Below are positions 15,068-28,160 of a stretch of DNA of 64,000 bases, in pieces (position 1 is the stretch's first letter; each line of letters starts with the position of its first letter). Source of the DNA: Acanthaster planci (lineage: Eukaryota; Echinodermata; Asteroidea; Valvatida; Acanthasteridae). Position numbers and translations under genes: made by a program. The stretch is taken from contig NW_019091372.1 in NCBI RefSeq assembly GCF_001949145.1, positions 2,037,114 to 2,101,113 of the forward strand, given 5' to 3'. Below the pieces are notes generated by a model. It was not told the DNA's origin and did not search any database. It saw only the letters and a program-made list of their open reading frames with translations.

Positions 15068-15410
15068 AGAAAATTACCAACTTCAGACACACGAATAAAC
15101 ATGTATGCTGAGCTACTGGGTATATGACATGAACTACACGTAGAAAATGTGCAATGAATGTCATGGCACAAACCCTTCCCTAGTTCTACCCATGTTACAA
15201 CACAGATGGGCACCAGTAGTTCACATGTACATGTACTTGCATCCTACAAGGTACCATATACGTGTACAGGTCTGTATTTCATGATGGTTGGAGGGCAATC
15301 TTTGAAAAAAAATTTTAAAAAGGTGCTCTCACCGGGCAAACACTACTTTGAACTTAGAAAATCATACAAGTACGTACCAGTACCACTGTACATGTACTGG
15401 TACAAAGCAG

Positions 15411-15694
15411 CAAAAAATCTTGAGACATCAAAGTCCCATGACCTCAAAATGACTGACCCTCTGTGGTTTTTGCCTGAACATGAAAAACACCTGTCATCTG
15501 ATACTTCTGCCATGAGTACAAGACTTGGAAGCTTCCTGAGCTTCATATACACACTGTTCACTTTTCAGGGATTGTTTGCTCCCGCGTTTGTGAGCATCTA
15601 CCCCCATCATGAGAACAGGTTTTGACACTGCTGCCAAAAGAAAATCCAAACTACATGTACATGTACATGTACATGATATCCTCTAGCTTTCAAA
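15411..15694 (+). repeat. Dispersed repeat, copy 1 of a ~280-bp pair
   Basis: From AAAAAATCTTGAGACATCAA to GATATCCTCTAGCTTTCAAA this block is repeated in the same orientation at 17400-17676, about 2 kb away, with only scattered substitutions and small indels. The copies differ mostly in an ACATGTAC run near the end (four units here, fewer in the other). I do not recognise the family. Confidence 0.85.
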
Positions 15695-16230
15695 AATCAC
15701 ACAAGTGCCAGTGCAGTAAATGTACAAAGCAGCAAGGCCTACCGGACCTTTGTTGCAGATACCGGTATCGCCGTTTAAAAATGCACGGTGAAAAATACGA
15801 GAATGTCTTCTTAAGCCCTTGGATCCGTGAAGGATTACGATCATATGGAGCTCCCTCCAGCAGGCCTTGAATAAGACCATCCTAAACAATTGGACATGTA
15901 CCGTACACCGTTGCCTACATGTACCGGTAAGCCTCTGGAGGAGAGTTTCTCTTTCTTTCTTTTTTTGGTGCGCTTAGATTTTACTCCAGCAAGGATTATC
16001 CCCCCCAGCATCAACGGTGGGGATATCTGCTGTATTCAAAAGCTGGAGGGCTGTCAGGGGATGTCTTGTGGGGGCCGGCAGTGTAGAATCCCCAGCCTTG
16101 GAAGTCTGAAACTTATCCCCAATAGTTTCCCTAAAAAAAAGGGGGCAATGGAAAGTACCCTCCCCCCCCCGGGAATTTCAAATTAGGAAAAACAAGAGCT
16201 TTTAAATCTAAACTACAAGTACGATAAATC

Positions 16231-16637
16231 CAATGGACCTTTCCCATGAAAAATGCAAATAAGGCAGGCGCATGCGCATTACTACCACTGGTTGGCAAAG
16301 TTGCACATGTAACAATACAAATCTCCATGTGTGTGTCACTATCGCCATTTCTGTGCTAGTGTACATGTAGTTTGACATGAGTTCCAAACCTAAAGACAAG
16401 GAACTGTTACTTTCCAACCTCAGGACACTGAAAACTTTGCTTATTTTCAAGAAAAGCGCGCTCAAGTATCGAGCAAAGGCTGTAATATGGTTTTGATTGA
16501 CCGACAACGCTCCAGGTTGTGGTTACTAACAGCTCGCCAACGCTACGGACAGTGTTGACGGCCGCGCTTGCCAACCAGTGGTAGTGTGGCGCGCATGCAC
16601 CCGTCCAATTTGCATATTTCATGGAAAAGGTCCATTG
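16231..16637. mobile_element. MITE, 407 bp with ~70-bp terminal inverted repeats
   Basis: The left arm begins CAATGGACCTTTCCCATGAA and extends to the ACCACTGGTTGGCAA block; the right arm is its inverse, ending ...TTCATGGAAAAGGTCCATTG. Identity of the arms is about 80-85% by eye. The interior is AT-balanced with no coding capacity. Confidence 0.8.
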
Positions 16638-17399
16638 AGTACCTTCTCCAGTAAATGAGACTCCCCTCTAGCTCTCCCAGTCCCCTCCTCCAAGAAAATC
16701 TCCTAACACTAGTCACTGATCATTTTACCGATCACAAAGATCTACAATGTACATGTAAATTTAATTAAATTTCTATTACAACTATCTACATACGTATACA
16801 TAAATGTACATTGTACACACTTGTGTGTACATTCAACATCGTTCCCCATGCATTTCCTTCTGCCTGCCAATCACTGATTGTAAGGTCGAAGGTCACTGCC
16901 AAACAAGATGACCCAGATCTGGCAGAGGGGATTGATAACTTTGTCTGAGTGCCAAACTGTGGCAGCTTAGGTCACGGTGGTCAAGAGTATCAGATGGAGG
17001 AAGGATAAAGAGAAAAGAACTTCCTGGGATGATGTGCCATCTCGGCAAGCGAGGCGCACAATTGAGATTCTGACAAAGATGGTATTTTCCTGCGCGGCAC
17101 AACTCATGCCGACATGGCAGCATTTTCCAGGACTGACGGAAATTAACCCTTGCCTACATTACGGACAAAATCCAGGTACCTGTTATCCAGGGATGAGATT
17201 GAGAGATGAAGAGATATATCCAGCAAAGGGGTTGTAACATTGACAGTAAAAATACTGTAACTTTAAGGCCTTTTACAGCTAACAAGGCAAGAGGTTTTTG
17301 TAAAGTGCAAAAGAAAGTTCATGTAAAACAATTCTGAATGATTGAACCCCTAGGCAGGCGTTAATTGGGGGTTAAAAAATCCTGGAATGGAGTCTGGCC

Positions 17400-17676
17400 A
17401 AAAAATCTTGAGACATCAAAGCCCTGGTGACCTCAAAATGACTGACCCTCTGTGGTTTTTGCCTGAACATGAAAAACACCTGTCATCTGATACTTCTGCC
17501 ATGAGTACAGACTTGGAAGCTTCCTGAGCTTCATGTACACACCATTCACTGTTCAGGGATTCTTTACTCCCAGGTTTGTGAGCATCTACCCCTATCATGA
17601 GAACAGGTTTTGACACTGCTGCCAAAAGAAAATCCAATCTACATGTACATGAAGATGATATCCTCTAGCTTTCAAA
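17400..17676 (+). repeat. Dispersed repeat, copy 2 of a ~280-bp pair
   Basis: Second copy of the block at 15411-15694, same orientation, nearly identical. It may result from a local duplication or from two insertions of an unrecognised element. Confidence 0.85.
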
Positions 17677-17976
17677 CAAGAGTTGGACTTTTAAAAACAC
17701 AGATAATAACAAAGATGTGAAGTTGACGGGGGAGCAGTTCCGTTCAAGTTTTCACAACTGACTTCTGTAATCTTACAGCACTCGGCGACCTTGTAAACCT
17801 CAATAACATTAACGACAGTACTGCCCTATTCAAGATGTTCAAACTTTGCATGGTAAATTCAGAATACATCTGCTTTTTAAACACAAATGCACACATTTCA
17901 AACGTGTAATTGATATGTTCAGCAGGGAACTACACATAATTTAACATTACAATCCATACAAAAAAAAATTTGATAA

Positions 17977-18351
17977 TAAGCCATTTGCGAGTTAAATTGA
18001 ATAAAATCTTGTGCACTGAGTTATCTGACTGCACATAAACATAACAATTTGAATTCCCCTGACTAAAGACACTGTTGCTATACATGTACCTCGTGATTCC
18101 GGGCAAACTTTTGCATAGCGACCACCATCTCTGGAATGGACTGGTTCCTTTATGCCCTCCTTATCCATTGAGAACAGTGTATTGTTGCAAGGCGTCTCTT
18201 TAAGTCTTATGTAACTACGCAAAAGCTTGCCCCGAATTACAAGGTATAGCAACAGTGGTTTTAGTAAGGAGAATTCAAGTTGTTATGTTCACATGAATTT
18301 AAAGAACTCTGTGTACTAGATTTGGGTCAAAGTTAACTCGCAAAAGGCTTA
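17977..18351 (+). mobile_element. MITE family A, copy 1 (375 bp)
   Basis: Terminal inverted repeats of about 80 bp: TAAGCCATTTGCGAGTTAAA at the left, and the inverse of TAAGCCTTTTGCGAGTTAAC at the right. The interior contains a block reading GACCACCATCTCTGGAATGG. Other copies are at 39503-39867, 50611-50967 and 52296-52633. There is no coding capacity; it is a non-autonomous DNA transposon. Confidence 0.88.
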
Positions 18352-18862
18352 GCTAAAGGACATGGATACAGTGTACAGGTAGGATACTGACACATACATG
18401 TATGTACAGTAGGTACAGTGTACATACATGTACATGTATATGTATGTATACATGTATGTATTGGTTAGTGCACTGAATTCATGTACACTGTAAACTCGTA
18501 ATGAAGACAAAATGGTCTTTCCCACGGGACAGTGCGGTGAAAGGGAACTCACAAAATGTAGGAACTGAACAGAGTGGAGAAGCGTGGGCAGGAAATGGGT
18601 GCAGTGAGTGCCAACACACGGCCACGAGGGGAAACGCAGTATACATGCAAGTCAAGTTTATTGCTCTAGGCTTCGGTAATTTCTCAACTGTATGCACTCA
18701 CATGCTCGATGTGTACAGAGAAAACAATTTAACGAGCGAAAATCAAGGTTGCAGCAAACATAACAGGCAGCGACAGAAGCAAAACCTGTACATGTACGCG
18801 CAGGTGAAGTGTGCTGCAGGAGCCACCTGGTACAAATTTACAAATTTCTGACTTGATTTTAA

Positions 18863-19001
18863 CCCTCCTTTGGTTTTACAGCACAAATATGCACAAGTGC
18901 CCAAGGTCACTCTCTTGCATGTTGGTGCAGTGCACAACACAACACAGCTGTGCTTCTTTGAGGTGTTTACCAAGTGACCCAAAGTGTGACTTCAGCATAG
19001 G
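18863..19001 (+). mobile_element. piggyBac-like MITE, copy 1
   Basis: Preceded by TTAA (18859-18862) and starting CCCTCCTTTGGTTTTACAGC. Nearly identical over ~135 bp to the element at 61492-61635. Its right end has lost the final GGG but is followed by ATTAA. TTAA target sites with CCC ends are characteristic of piggyBac elements. Confidence 0.75.
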
Positions 19002-19639
19002 ATTAATGTACTGTACATGTACGTATTACACTGTCAAACTCTGCTTTCCCGCGCTGGCCATGCAGCTCTCTACAAAATGTAGATTGTTCTACATTTTGAC
19101 CAATCTGGTAAAATTGTAACAGAACAAATCACACAGTACATGTGCTCGCATGTTTGTGCACCAGATGGAATTTTCTGGGAAAAAAGGAAGTGCACGAATT
19201 CACACACATGTACAGGTTTTGTTGTGCTCTGGTTGCAAAACAAAGTCCAACCCTAATTCTGCCAGCTCACCCAACTCTACAGATAGGCCTACTCATACTG
19301 GTAAATTTTGGAGAAATTTGCAGGAGAAAGTATGAAATTAAAGACATGTACATGTATACAGTTTTGTACATGTACCGTGCCGATAGCCGCATGCATGTAA
19401 TGGTCACTCCGTTCCTTTATAGTGGTACAGATTTCAGCAGGGTCAGGAGTGTTCTAAGCTCCTATTGCTTTGGGAGGTATTCATCGGTTACAAATTCTTG
19501 GGATGAACAAATCCTGTGTTATTAACATTGGGATCCTCTAGTTAAAGGAAAAGGCAGCTGTTGACTGTAACCTCTGCTACATGTATTCTTGCCCTGCTGT
19601 TCACCTAATGTCTGCAGTGAAGATTCAGCTGAGTCCTTA

Positions 19640-20752
19640 AGTTCCGCGTCCCTGAATGGGATGCGACAGAGATCTCTGTGCTTTCCCCGCAAGGTCGTCT
19701 GACCCCGGGTCACCTGACCTGACAGGGGACAGACACCAGAGGGAAGTTATCAATTAGTGCACTTGTACTAAATGGATTCAAGGGAAGCCCATTTATGGGC
19801 CAACAAGGACATGATCTAGATTTCAGAATGTGTCAGGAAAAGAAGACACAGGGCATGTGAGCATTTTACTTGTTCATGAATAAATCAAAACAACAGTAAA
19901 CTAATGAGAACATGCCTCCTTTTAAGGACTGAAAAATAACATGCTACATCTACATGTACAGTACACATTACAGTATACACAGGGCATGTGAGCATTTTAC
20001 TTGTTCATGAATAAATCAAAACAACAGTAAACTAATGAGAACATGCCTCCTTTTAAGGACTGAAAAATAACATGCTACATCTACATGTACAGTACACATT
20101 ACAGTATACGTGTACATGTACACACATTCATTTTCACTGTTTGCATTTATAATGCATGGTCAAAACAGCCCGACGATTTCTTTCTCAGGAACTGCTGAAA
20201 TGGCAAAGTTCTACATGTATGTTTCAAATTCATAATCTTTCGACAAATCTGATCAAAAATTAGGTCAATGAAGGCAAATACATGCACTTGAGCGAAATCC
20301 TTCATGGAAACCTTAAAACCTGTGCATGTATATGCAGGATATATAGTTGATTTGCCGAATTTTTTTTTAAATGTCCTTCTCAAATAAAAACTTGCGAAAA
20401 TTGTCTAAACAAACAGCAAACAAGGCAAACTAAATTTGGGATTCAAAGGTGCTGTAAGGAAGATTCTTCGGCCAACGTCATGGGATGCGACAGTCTCACA
20501 GATCACCGCACTTTCCCACAAAGTCACCTGACCCCGGTCATCTGACCTGACAGGGGACAGACACAGGAGGGAAATAATCAATTACTGTACATGTACAAGC
20601 CAATACAGGTGAAGCCTATAAGTGTAATTTATGGGCCAACAAGGCAAAGGGTTTCAGCCTATGTTGGGAAAAAAGACAAACCCCGATGTAAGCATTTAAC
20701 TTGTTCACAAATAAATCGGATCAGCGCATGTACAGGCCTCCATTTTAAGGTT
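19640..20752 (+). repeat. Diverged local duplication (19640-19945 and 20470-20752)
   Basis: Both blocks contain GACCTGACAGGGGACAGACA, followed by ATTTATGGGCCAACAAGG, ACTTGTTCA and CTCC.TTTTAAGG in the same order with many differences. The first block is further duplicated in part (131-bp tandem). This indicates an old segmental duplication of about 290 bp with later rearrangement. Confidence 0.75.
19846..20107 (+). repeat. Perfect tandem duplication, 131-bp unit
   Basis: Positions 19846-19976 and 19977-20107 appear identical base for base (start ACACAGGGCATGTGAGC, end ACATTACAGTAT). A perfect duplicate in non-coding DNA implies very recent origin or an assembly artefact. Confidence 0.92.
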
Positions 20753-22916
20753 TGGAGAAGAATTTGTGGTATTCACTTACATACACTTTACAGGATGCAT
20801 TGAAAAAAATAACTGAACACGTATTATTTGGTCAAAATAGTAGGATGGTTCAGAGACTTACATTTGGTGAGAATTAGCGAGAAATAAACTACAAAGCGAC
20901 TGCTAAGCAATACGAACTCCTTAAGCTAATTCTTTATAAGTGGAAACCAAGATATTTCCTTTTTTTTACATTTCTTGGTGGGATAAAAAAGTTGAGAAAA
21001 ATTGTTTGAATTGCTCACAGGCAAATTCAATTGTGGAATTCTTGGGGTGCTTCACTCGCTCATCAAATAAAGACGAGTTCTCAATGAGCTCCTTCAGCCA
21101 ACGCCTCTGCCACTCGGGATTTGCACAACCCACAGCTGCGCATCCCAAAAGGCAATATCTCCCCCCCCCTTCCCAAGTCCCCTGTGTGAGGGCTGTTTTT
21201 CCGATCTCACAGAGCCAATCTCTCTGTCTTCAGCCAAAGAAGGTACCCAACGACATGTACATGTACACATACCCCCCATGCGTGTCCAAAGTTCAGGGTC
21301 CGCTCTGATCCAACAACCACCATATGCTGATGATCGGGGGGGGGGAGGGGAAGACAGAGAGAAGAGAAAGAAAGGGTCCTCTCCTTCATTTTGCATTAGC
21401 ACTGGCCGTTGGAGCACCTTTCTGATTAATTTTCCTGGCCCCGAGCACCAATTGCTTACACTCATGAATGTACTTGTTATATTAACCCCGGCTGAGTGCT
21501 ACTGCACACACTGCCTTGGCCGTACCGCTCTGTGCATACAGGTACGGACTGGCCTATGGTCCGTAGGGGCAGCGGAGAAACGGCCGAGCAATAGTGAGAT
21601 TTCAAAGGGGGTCGCTCTTTTCCTGATTGCTGGCAGGGCTGCAAGCATACATGTACATGTGCTCTGGGACTGGTGTGTTGGGATCTGCGGCAGCAGAGGG
21701 TTGCACAAACACGGGAGGTGATATATTTTTCTTTCCAGCGATGGCTGTTGACAGTGGAGATGGGGGGAGGGCAAAAAGTAGTAAAAACAGAAGTCTGGAT
21801 GTTTGGACGATGACGCTCTTGTTTACGTTTTGTCCGGGCGGATGCACAGTCTCATAAAATCTCACCTGGCCGACGTCAATTTGGGCAGCTCATCACCCAG
21901 ACACTGCCTAATCTCCTCCTCCAAATGTATACAAATAAGGCTATCAGATGCGGGACCATTCCAGTCAATTGTGCAAAGTGTTGAATTATTGACGGGCAAG
22001 TCACGAAGATGGCCACAACATTTCACTTTGTCAGTTCTCATGGTGACCCACAAAACAAGTCCTTGTTGACTTCTTACTCGATGAAAATAAGAATCGCGAA
22101 AATAAATCCCTCCCAAAAAATCTCTGGGTGGGTTGTTGAAAGATATGGAACTCTTGCAGGAAGCTTCGAGGCAGAATAATTTGCAAGGCAGCAGACAGCA
22201 GTGGCTGAAGTTGACTGTCAGCCTTCTACCAAATATAATATGCTGTATTGATTGCATGAACAAGGACTGGACCTACGCAGGAAAACTTCCAATTCGAAAC
22301 TAAAAAAAAAGCACGAGAACACGGTGTCATTTTATGCATGGATTACAAATTACTCGGAGCTGATTAATCATTCATCCCAGTGGACCATGCCTAATGAATC
22401 ATTCATTAGACTTGCATGAATCATGCACCCTTATGCTATGCATTATTCATTGCACATGGGGGTCACTCTTTGCATTATTCAAATGTACCGGTATCGCCAA
22501 ATGACCCCTTACCATTTTTTTTTCATTGAACTATTCACAAATATTTGGGCCTAATCCGGACATCCGCAGCTTGCATTTATTGATTGGCTAAAAGGTCAGA
22601 GAATGCCAACCTAATCTACCGCTATGTTACTACACAGCACTGATCAAGATTGAGGCCAACCTTTGCCTACAGCAGAAAGATTATGCCAGTACGTCTTGGG
22701 CATATTGGTACAGTATGTACATGTAATCTGTCCCAACAAATCTGACATAAGGTTCGGAAAATGTACAATGTGTGGAAGTCAAAGTACCTGTACCGGTACC
22801 TGTTTACCTACATGTACAATCAATATACCTCCCCCCCCCGAAGTTCAAATTACAAGATTTGAGCGTACTTTATTGCTGAATTTAGAATTTAGAAACCCAT
22901 GTGTCATGACAATCAT

Positions 22917-22939
22917 ATTTATTTATTTATTTATTTATT
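22917..22939 (+). repeat. (TTTA)n microsatellite
   Basis: Five to six uninterrupted TTTA units, immediately before TTGACACC. Confidence 0.85.
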
Positions 22940-23283
22940 GACACCTGTCCAACTTGAAGTTTGATACATGTACATATCTCAACTCTACATTTCTGTGGTC
23001 TGTCCGGTTAACAGACACTTCCCATAGCTACATGTACTAACTGACTGACTGACTTTATCAAGGAAATCAAAATTATTTACTGGGATTTTCATCAGGGTTC
23101 TGTTTCAGCTATTTGTATTTTATATTTGTACTATCTGGGGAGTTGTTTTTAATGGTGTGGACGATCATGTCATCATACTGGCCATCTCATTGAAAAGAAA
23201 TTGAGAGTAGAACAAGCATTACTTCCAGTGCTATGTTACCATGGTTACAGGAATTGCTCAGGCATCGCAAGCTACATGTGGGC

Positions 23284-23530
23284 AATTCCAGAAATTAGGG
23301 GTCCATTTTTTTTTTGGTGTCACTGTTTCAGTGTTACATCTGACATATGATTTTGTAACTTCAGAACACATTTTCTAATTTCCAAGAGTGACGAATTAAT
23401 GCAAATAACCTGCCAAACAAATAGTAATAGTTTGAAATCAATTCCGGTGATATTTCCATGTCAAATAACAAAGGCCAGACGTAGCAGGGACACGAAAATC
23501 ATACTTTTGGACCCGTAATTTCTGGAATTC
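23284..23530. mobile_element. MITE, ~247 bp with ~23-bp inverted ends
   Basis: AATTCCAGAAATTAGGGGTC at the left and its inverse (GACCCGTAATTTCTGGAATT) at the right bound an AT-rich, non-coding interior. A short imperfect CACTG..CAGTG palindrome lies inside. Confidence 0.65.
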
Positions 23531-26289
23531 TCAAGGTATGTATCAAGACCAAGGTCAAGCATTTAACAATCTGCAAATATCTAACTGCTATTTATTACAC
23601 AAGTTTAGAAAATAGCCCTGGCTATAATTGAGGTAAATGGACTGACTATTGTTACATTTCAGCTTTCTTGACTTTACATCTGTGCGTTTATCGCTGCATT
23701 CACTACAAATCGCCGATGTTTGCAAGTAGGCAAATGAGGTTAACGGTCTGAAAATTTGTAATTCTTCACAATCAACTTTATTTCAAAACCTTCACTCACT
23801 GCTAGCACAAACAGGTTGACGGAGCACCATTTGAACTAAGGATGACAATGTATTTGCAAGGCTCAACACACAGCTACCTTACTGTACTGCCAAACACGGA
23901 CTGTACCAGTGCCTTGCACATGCACACATGTACATTCAATGTACACGTGCAGGGTATGCATGTACCTCATGTGCTCAAGATTTACCAAGTCCATACATGT
24001 GTACATGTGTAATGTACACGTAAACAAACAAGCACATGTACATGTAGAAAAATTGTTATATGTGACTGTAATTTACAACTGTAGACTCACATGTATGAAT
24101 TTTCAACAGTTATCTTTATGTGACCATACAGTGTTACATCCTCAGCACAGAGCCAATTACAGGTACATGTAAGATGACTACATGTCCATGAACTGGTACA
24201 TGAACTGAAGGTGAACAAATCTGCACTATGGGGCAGCGCGGACATCTGGGATTCTCACAAAATGACAGGTACTGCGCTGGTGAAAACAGCGACCTTGGCG
24301 ACGTACGCACGCACCAGCCAGTCCGAGGATCCGGTTATACAATCTTTTCTTTGATCTGCATGTAAGCGCGCTCGTTGCAGTTGTTTTCACAGGCCGGAGA
24401 GTAGTTGCTACCCGTATTTTTGTGAAACTCCTGGATGTCCGCTCTGCCCCATAAAACATCAAGTCACTTTGTTGCACAAAATGAAGAAGCAATCGCAGCT
24501 ACATAAACATGTAAGTGTGGCTGGTCCCAGATCTGTTTTATAGCGAGACCTGTGACATGAGTTGTGGGAACCAAGGGTCGACCGCCTGTTCAACATGGCA
24601 GATTCCATGATTTGCCAGTCGCCGCTTTCTTCTTGGAAGCATCAAGTCCTTTGGGCTGGACTGCCAGTCGGCCTTTTGCCTTTCCTGACCACGGAAGGAG
24701 TTGTGGTGGCTATTTCCAGTGAACATTCCTATACTGTCAGGCCCTCGCAGGTTGTCGGTGACACTGCCTGCAATCGCACTTGGTTTTGGTGAAGCCACGT
24801 GCTCCGAGATGGAGTCTCGATTTTCCACACATTTGTCCATCATTCCAAGACAAGCCAGTAATTGAATGCACTTGAGCACTTGTATTTCTTATAGATCTTA
24901 TAGATTTTCTATCAAAGTGTCTCCCAAATATGTGAAAAATTTACAAAATTTTTCGTAACTAGTAGCAATATGTCTGAGCAGTGCACTAGCTAAGACCAGT
25001 TTAGTGCTGGGTAAATTTTTGGATTTTTAAGCATAGCGAGTGTAGTAAGCGGGACTCTCACAGCTCATAGCCGGACTGGATTTGCGCCCTCTATTGATAC
25101 CGCTATTCGGCTGGTCTTGTGCTAAGACTATGAATACGTGCACGTTGCCTAGGGGTAGGCTACATTATATGTATATCCCATAATTTCACATCCGGATCTC
25201 GTAACACTGCTATCTAGACGTTCTCGATGTTTTTTGATGCTAGAAATACGATCGAATGGGTACATTTTCAGTAATATTTCAGTTTGGAAAATCCGTGCTG
25301 GGTGGCACAGCCAATTTGGACCCGAGAGCTGGGCAGAAATTTGCAGTACTGGGTGGTGCCGCCCGGCGCCACCCACCATGGCTAGAACCCCCGCATCTAG
25401 CTGTATGGGTTAATTTGATACACTGAATTGTGGGTACATGTACATGGAAGTGACGTGCAATCTTGCAGAATCTCGTAGTAACAAAAGTTAGCGAGGTGGA
25501 ACGGTACTGTAGATTATGCATCTGTGCATATTGACAATTACATGTAAGCACACAACAGTTGCATGCTATCAGTACATGTCCTATATAATGCACACATAAT
25601 GAACAGACATTTTGGTTCCAATTCTGAAGTTGGGGCTACTCTCTCTAGCTGGCTTGTCCATTATAATCCAATACACATGTACATGTACCGCTACATGTAG
25701 AAATGGGTCAGGTCACAGGCTCCTTCCAAAATTCCACAAGTTCTTCTCACTCCCCAACAGGCCGTGACCCCTCTAAGCTCATCCTGGAAGGATTTTATCT
25801 CATTACAAAGCTGGATTCGCGGGGCATCAGGAACAAACTGATCTGCTATTTAAACATGTGAGTACACCGACATGTACACATGTACAGTGCAGGCCTGGCA
25901 AAGCCATCAGTGTCTGCCTGGATGCAGGGCAAGTTGGCATCAACCTGGTGGACTGCTGACAGCCGTGACCTTTGTGGGAAGGGAGGAGGGGCCGTCTGAG
26001 GTGACCCAGAGCTGGGGCAGAGGGCCACTCCTAACCCTCTTGCTGGCAATCTTTCTTGGAACACTCGCAGTTTGGAAAGAAAGTAACCATTTCATCGCAT
26101 TCAGGCACGCCAAGCACGTATGGCACACATTTACCCGCTGAAGTGCTGCACGTGCATTCAGTACACATGAATGCACAATACATTGCAAACTTTGGAGTGT
26201 GTGTCAAAAATGTTGTGTGCACAAACAAATGCAGATATATATGGTTCAGTGGCAAATTCGCTTGAGGAGACACAGTTGAAAGTCTATCC

Positions 26290-26486
26290 GCCTTGAGCAG
26301 AAGCACCCCCTCGTCAGTTGAAAAGAGCATGGCTGGTCCACAATGTTCCTTTTACTGTTAGCGATGTGACTGCAACACTAACGTTTCACAACTGTTTGTT
26401 TGTCATCGTTTGATCCATGGTCGTCTGCGAAGTTACTACCAAAGGAGTCTCCGCTGCTAGGAAAATTGTGCCCTCTGTTGGTCCCG
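26290..26486 (+). repeat. Dispersed repeat, copy 1 of a diverged pair
   Basis: GAGCAGAAGCACCCCCTCGT, then TTGAAAAGAGC and a later GGAGTCTCCGCTGCTAGGAA with AAATTG and TTGGTCC match the block at 32550-32719 in order and orientation at perhaps 70% identity. The family is unknown. Confidence 0.7.
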
Positions 26487-26712
26487 CTCTCCCGGCCAAT
26501 AGACCAGTACGTGCCAGTATATGCGTGCATGCAGCTTGACAGTACATTTTACACATGTATTATTGCCACTATAATTGTCATCCGGCAAAACATCTGTGCA
26601 CAGTTCATGGAAGTGACAAGGGACCTTGGTGCTACAAAAAAATTCTTAACAGCCCTCCCTCTCATTTTAAATGGACTGCACTTTTGCTGCTGCTGTGCCT
26701 AAAGTGACAGAG

Positions 26713-26853
26713 GGACCCTTTAAAGACATTTTACTCAAATTGGATGCCTTGTGCCTGGGATTTGAGAGTGTCAACACCAAGCTCCCACCAGACAAAGAGC
26801 TGATCAAGGAACTAGACCAGACAGTGAGAAATGGCCATAGGACACTGCAGTAG
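26713..26853 (+). other. Possible orphan exon or coding remnant
   Basis: A short plus-strand frame reads GPFKDILLKLDALCLGFES, then VNTKLPPDKELIKELDQTV and ends NGHRTLQ before TAG. Composition and codon use look protein-like (helical, charged, few low-complexity residues), unlike the ACATGTAC-derived Met-Tyr/Cys-Thr frames around it. A CAG acceptor precedes it and a weak GT donor could end it at 26849. I do not recognise the family. It lies inside what appears to be the liprin-alpha intron on the opposite strand, next to a dispersed repeat at 26290-26486, so it could be a fragment carried by a transposable element. Confidence 0.25.
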
Positions 26854-27921
26854 CCTGCGGTCTAGGAAATCAGCACCCCACTCTAATGGATGTTACACAC
26901 ACTCTCTCTCCCCCCTCCTTCAGAAATCGGTGATCTGATAGCCTGGCATTCCCCGCAGCACACCGGACAACATGCAGGATGCAAATGAGTGCAGTTCAGA
27001 GGAGACACAAGTCCAGGCTCTGAGTGAAGGATATTGAAATAAGCAGAAAAAAAAAATTCTGGGTCCAAGGATTAGCCTGTTCAAGGAAAAACTGTCTGGG
27101 CGTTCTCTGGCTTGCAGATTCTCCATCGCTGATTCATCATCACTTGTTAATAAACCACCGACAAAATTGCTTGGCCTGTCCCTCCAACTCTCCCCCCCCC
27201 CCACCTCAATCGGGGCACCCTTGGTCATAGATAACCACTATCCCAGTCTGGCTACTGAATAAACCCTTTTCCGAATGTTTTGACTGTGGTTTCAGAGACA
27301 GGGATGCCCTTAGTCACAATCCAGGAGTTCATTATGTGATATTGAAAGTGCACCCAAAGCACACACAATATAACCTTCCACATTTTTGCCTCAGTTAAAA
27401 TTGTGACCACATCTTACTGTGCTACAATAACAAAGGACTTGAATGTCAATAAAGATAAGAATTTCACCATCCAAACAGGTACTAAACGTTCATGCACGTG
27501 AACATTGTAAGCCTACTGGTGCATGTTCAGGTACACAAAAAATCAAGGAAAAGGCAAGGGTCACTTTTTCCAATTTGTTAACATGAAGTGTACGGCATAT
27601 ACCTTTTGGTAATATTTTTAACCCAACTATTATAAATTATTGGCGCTGAACTTGGACTCACTTCAAGGGGTTGGGGGACAAGACAGAGTACTAGGTGAAA
27701 GGTCAATGGAATCTGGGAACCTTTAAAATAATAAACCTTGCTATCAGTTTTAGTGTTTATTAGATCATAATCTAATACTACAATGTACAAAGTATGAAAT
27801 GTATGTCCATGTGCTTGTTGCAAGTGTTTACATACAATATGGCAACGAACAAGAATATTAACCCTAACCGCTAAGCATATTGTTTGGGTTACAGTACTCA
27901 GTAAGTACAAAATACTGAGTA

Positions 27922-28160
27922 GTAGCCTGAGCCTGAAGGACCTAGCACTACAAATTACTACTTCTGGCTAGGTTACTTGCATTGTTACTCGTACAGAGAA
28001 CAATAAAGCCATGCATTCATAGTGCCACAGCACTGTATGGTACATTGTCTTTTCTATTGTATTTTATGGCTTCAGGAACAATGCGGTCATGTCCTCTTAC
28101 AAGCGGCAGCACTGATTACTACATTTTACTACAAGTAGTAATTTGTAGTATTATGTAGGG
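27922..28160 (+). mobile_element. Hairpin-ended dispersed repeat, copy 1
   Basis: Shares GTAGCCTGAGCCTGAAGG and many blocks with 62956-63210. Inside, ACTACAAATTACTACTT (about 27949-27965) has its perfect inverse AAGTAGTAATTTGTAGT near 28134-28150, so the core is a foldback of about 200 bp, probably a MITE. Confidence 0.7.
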
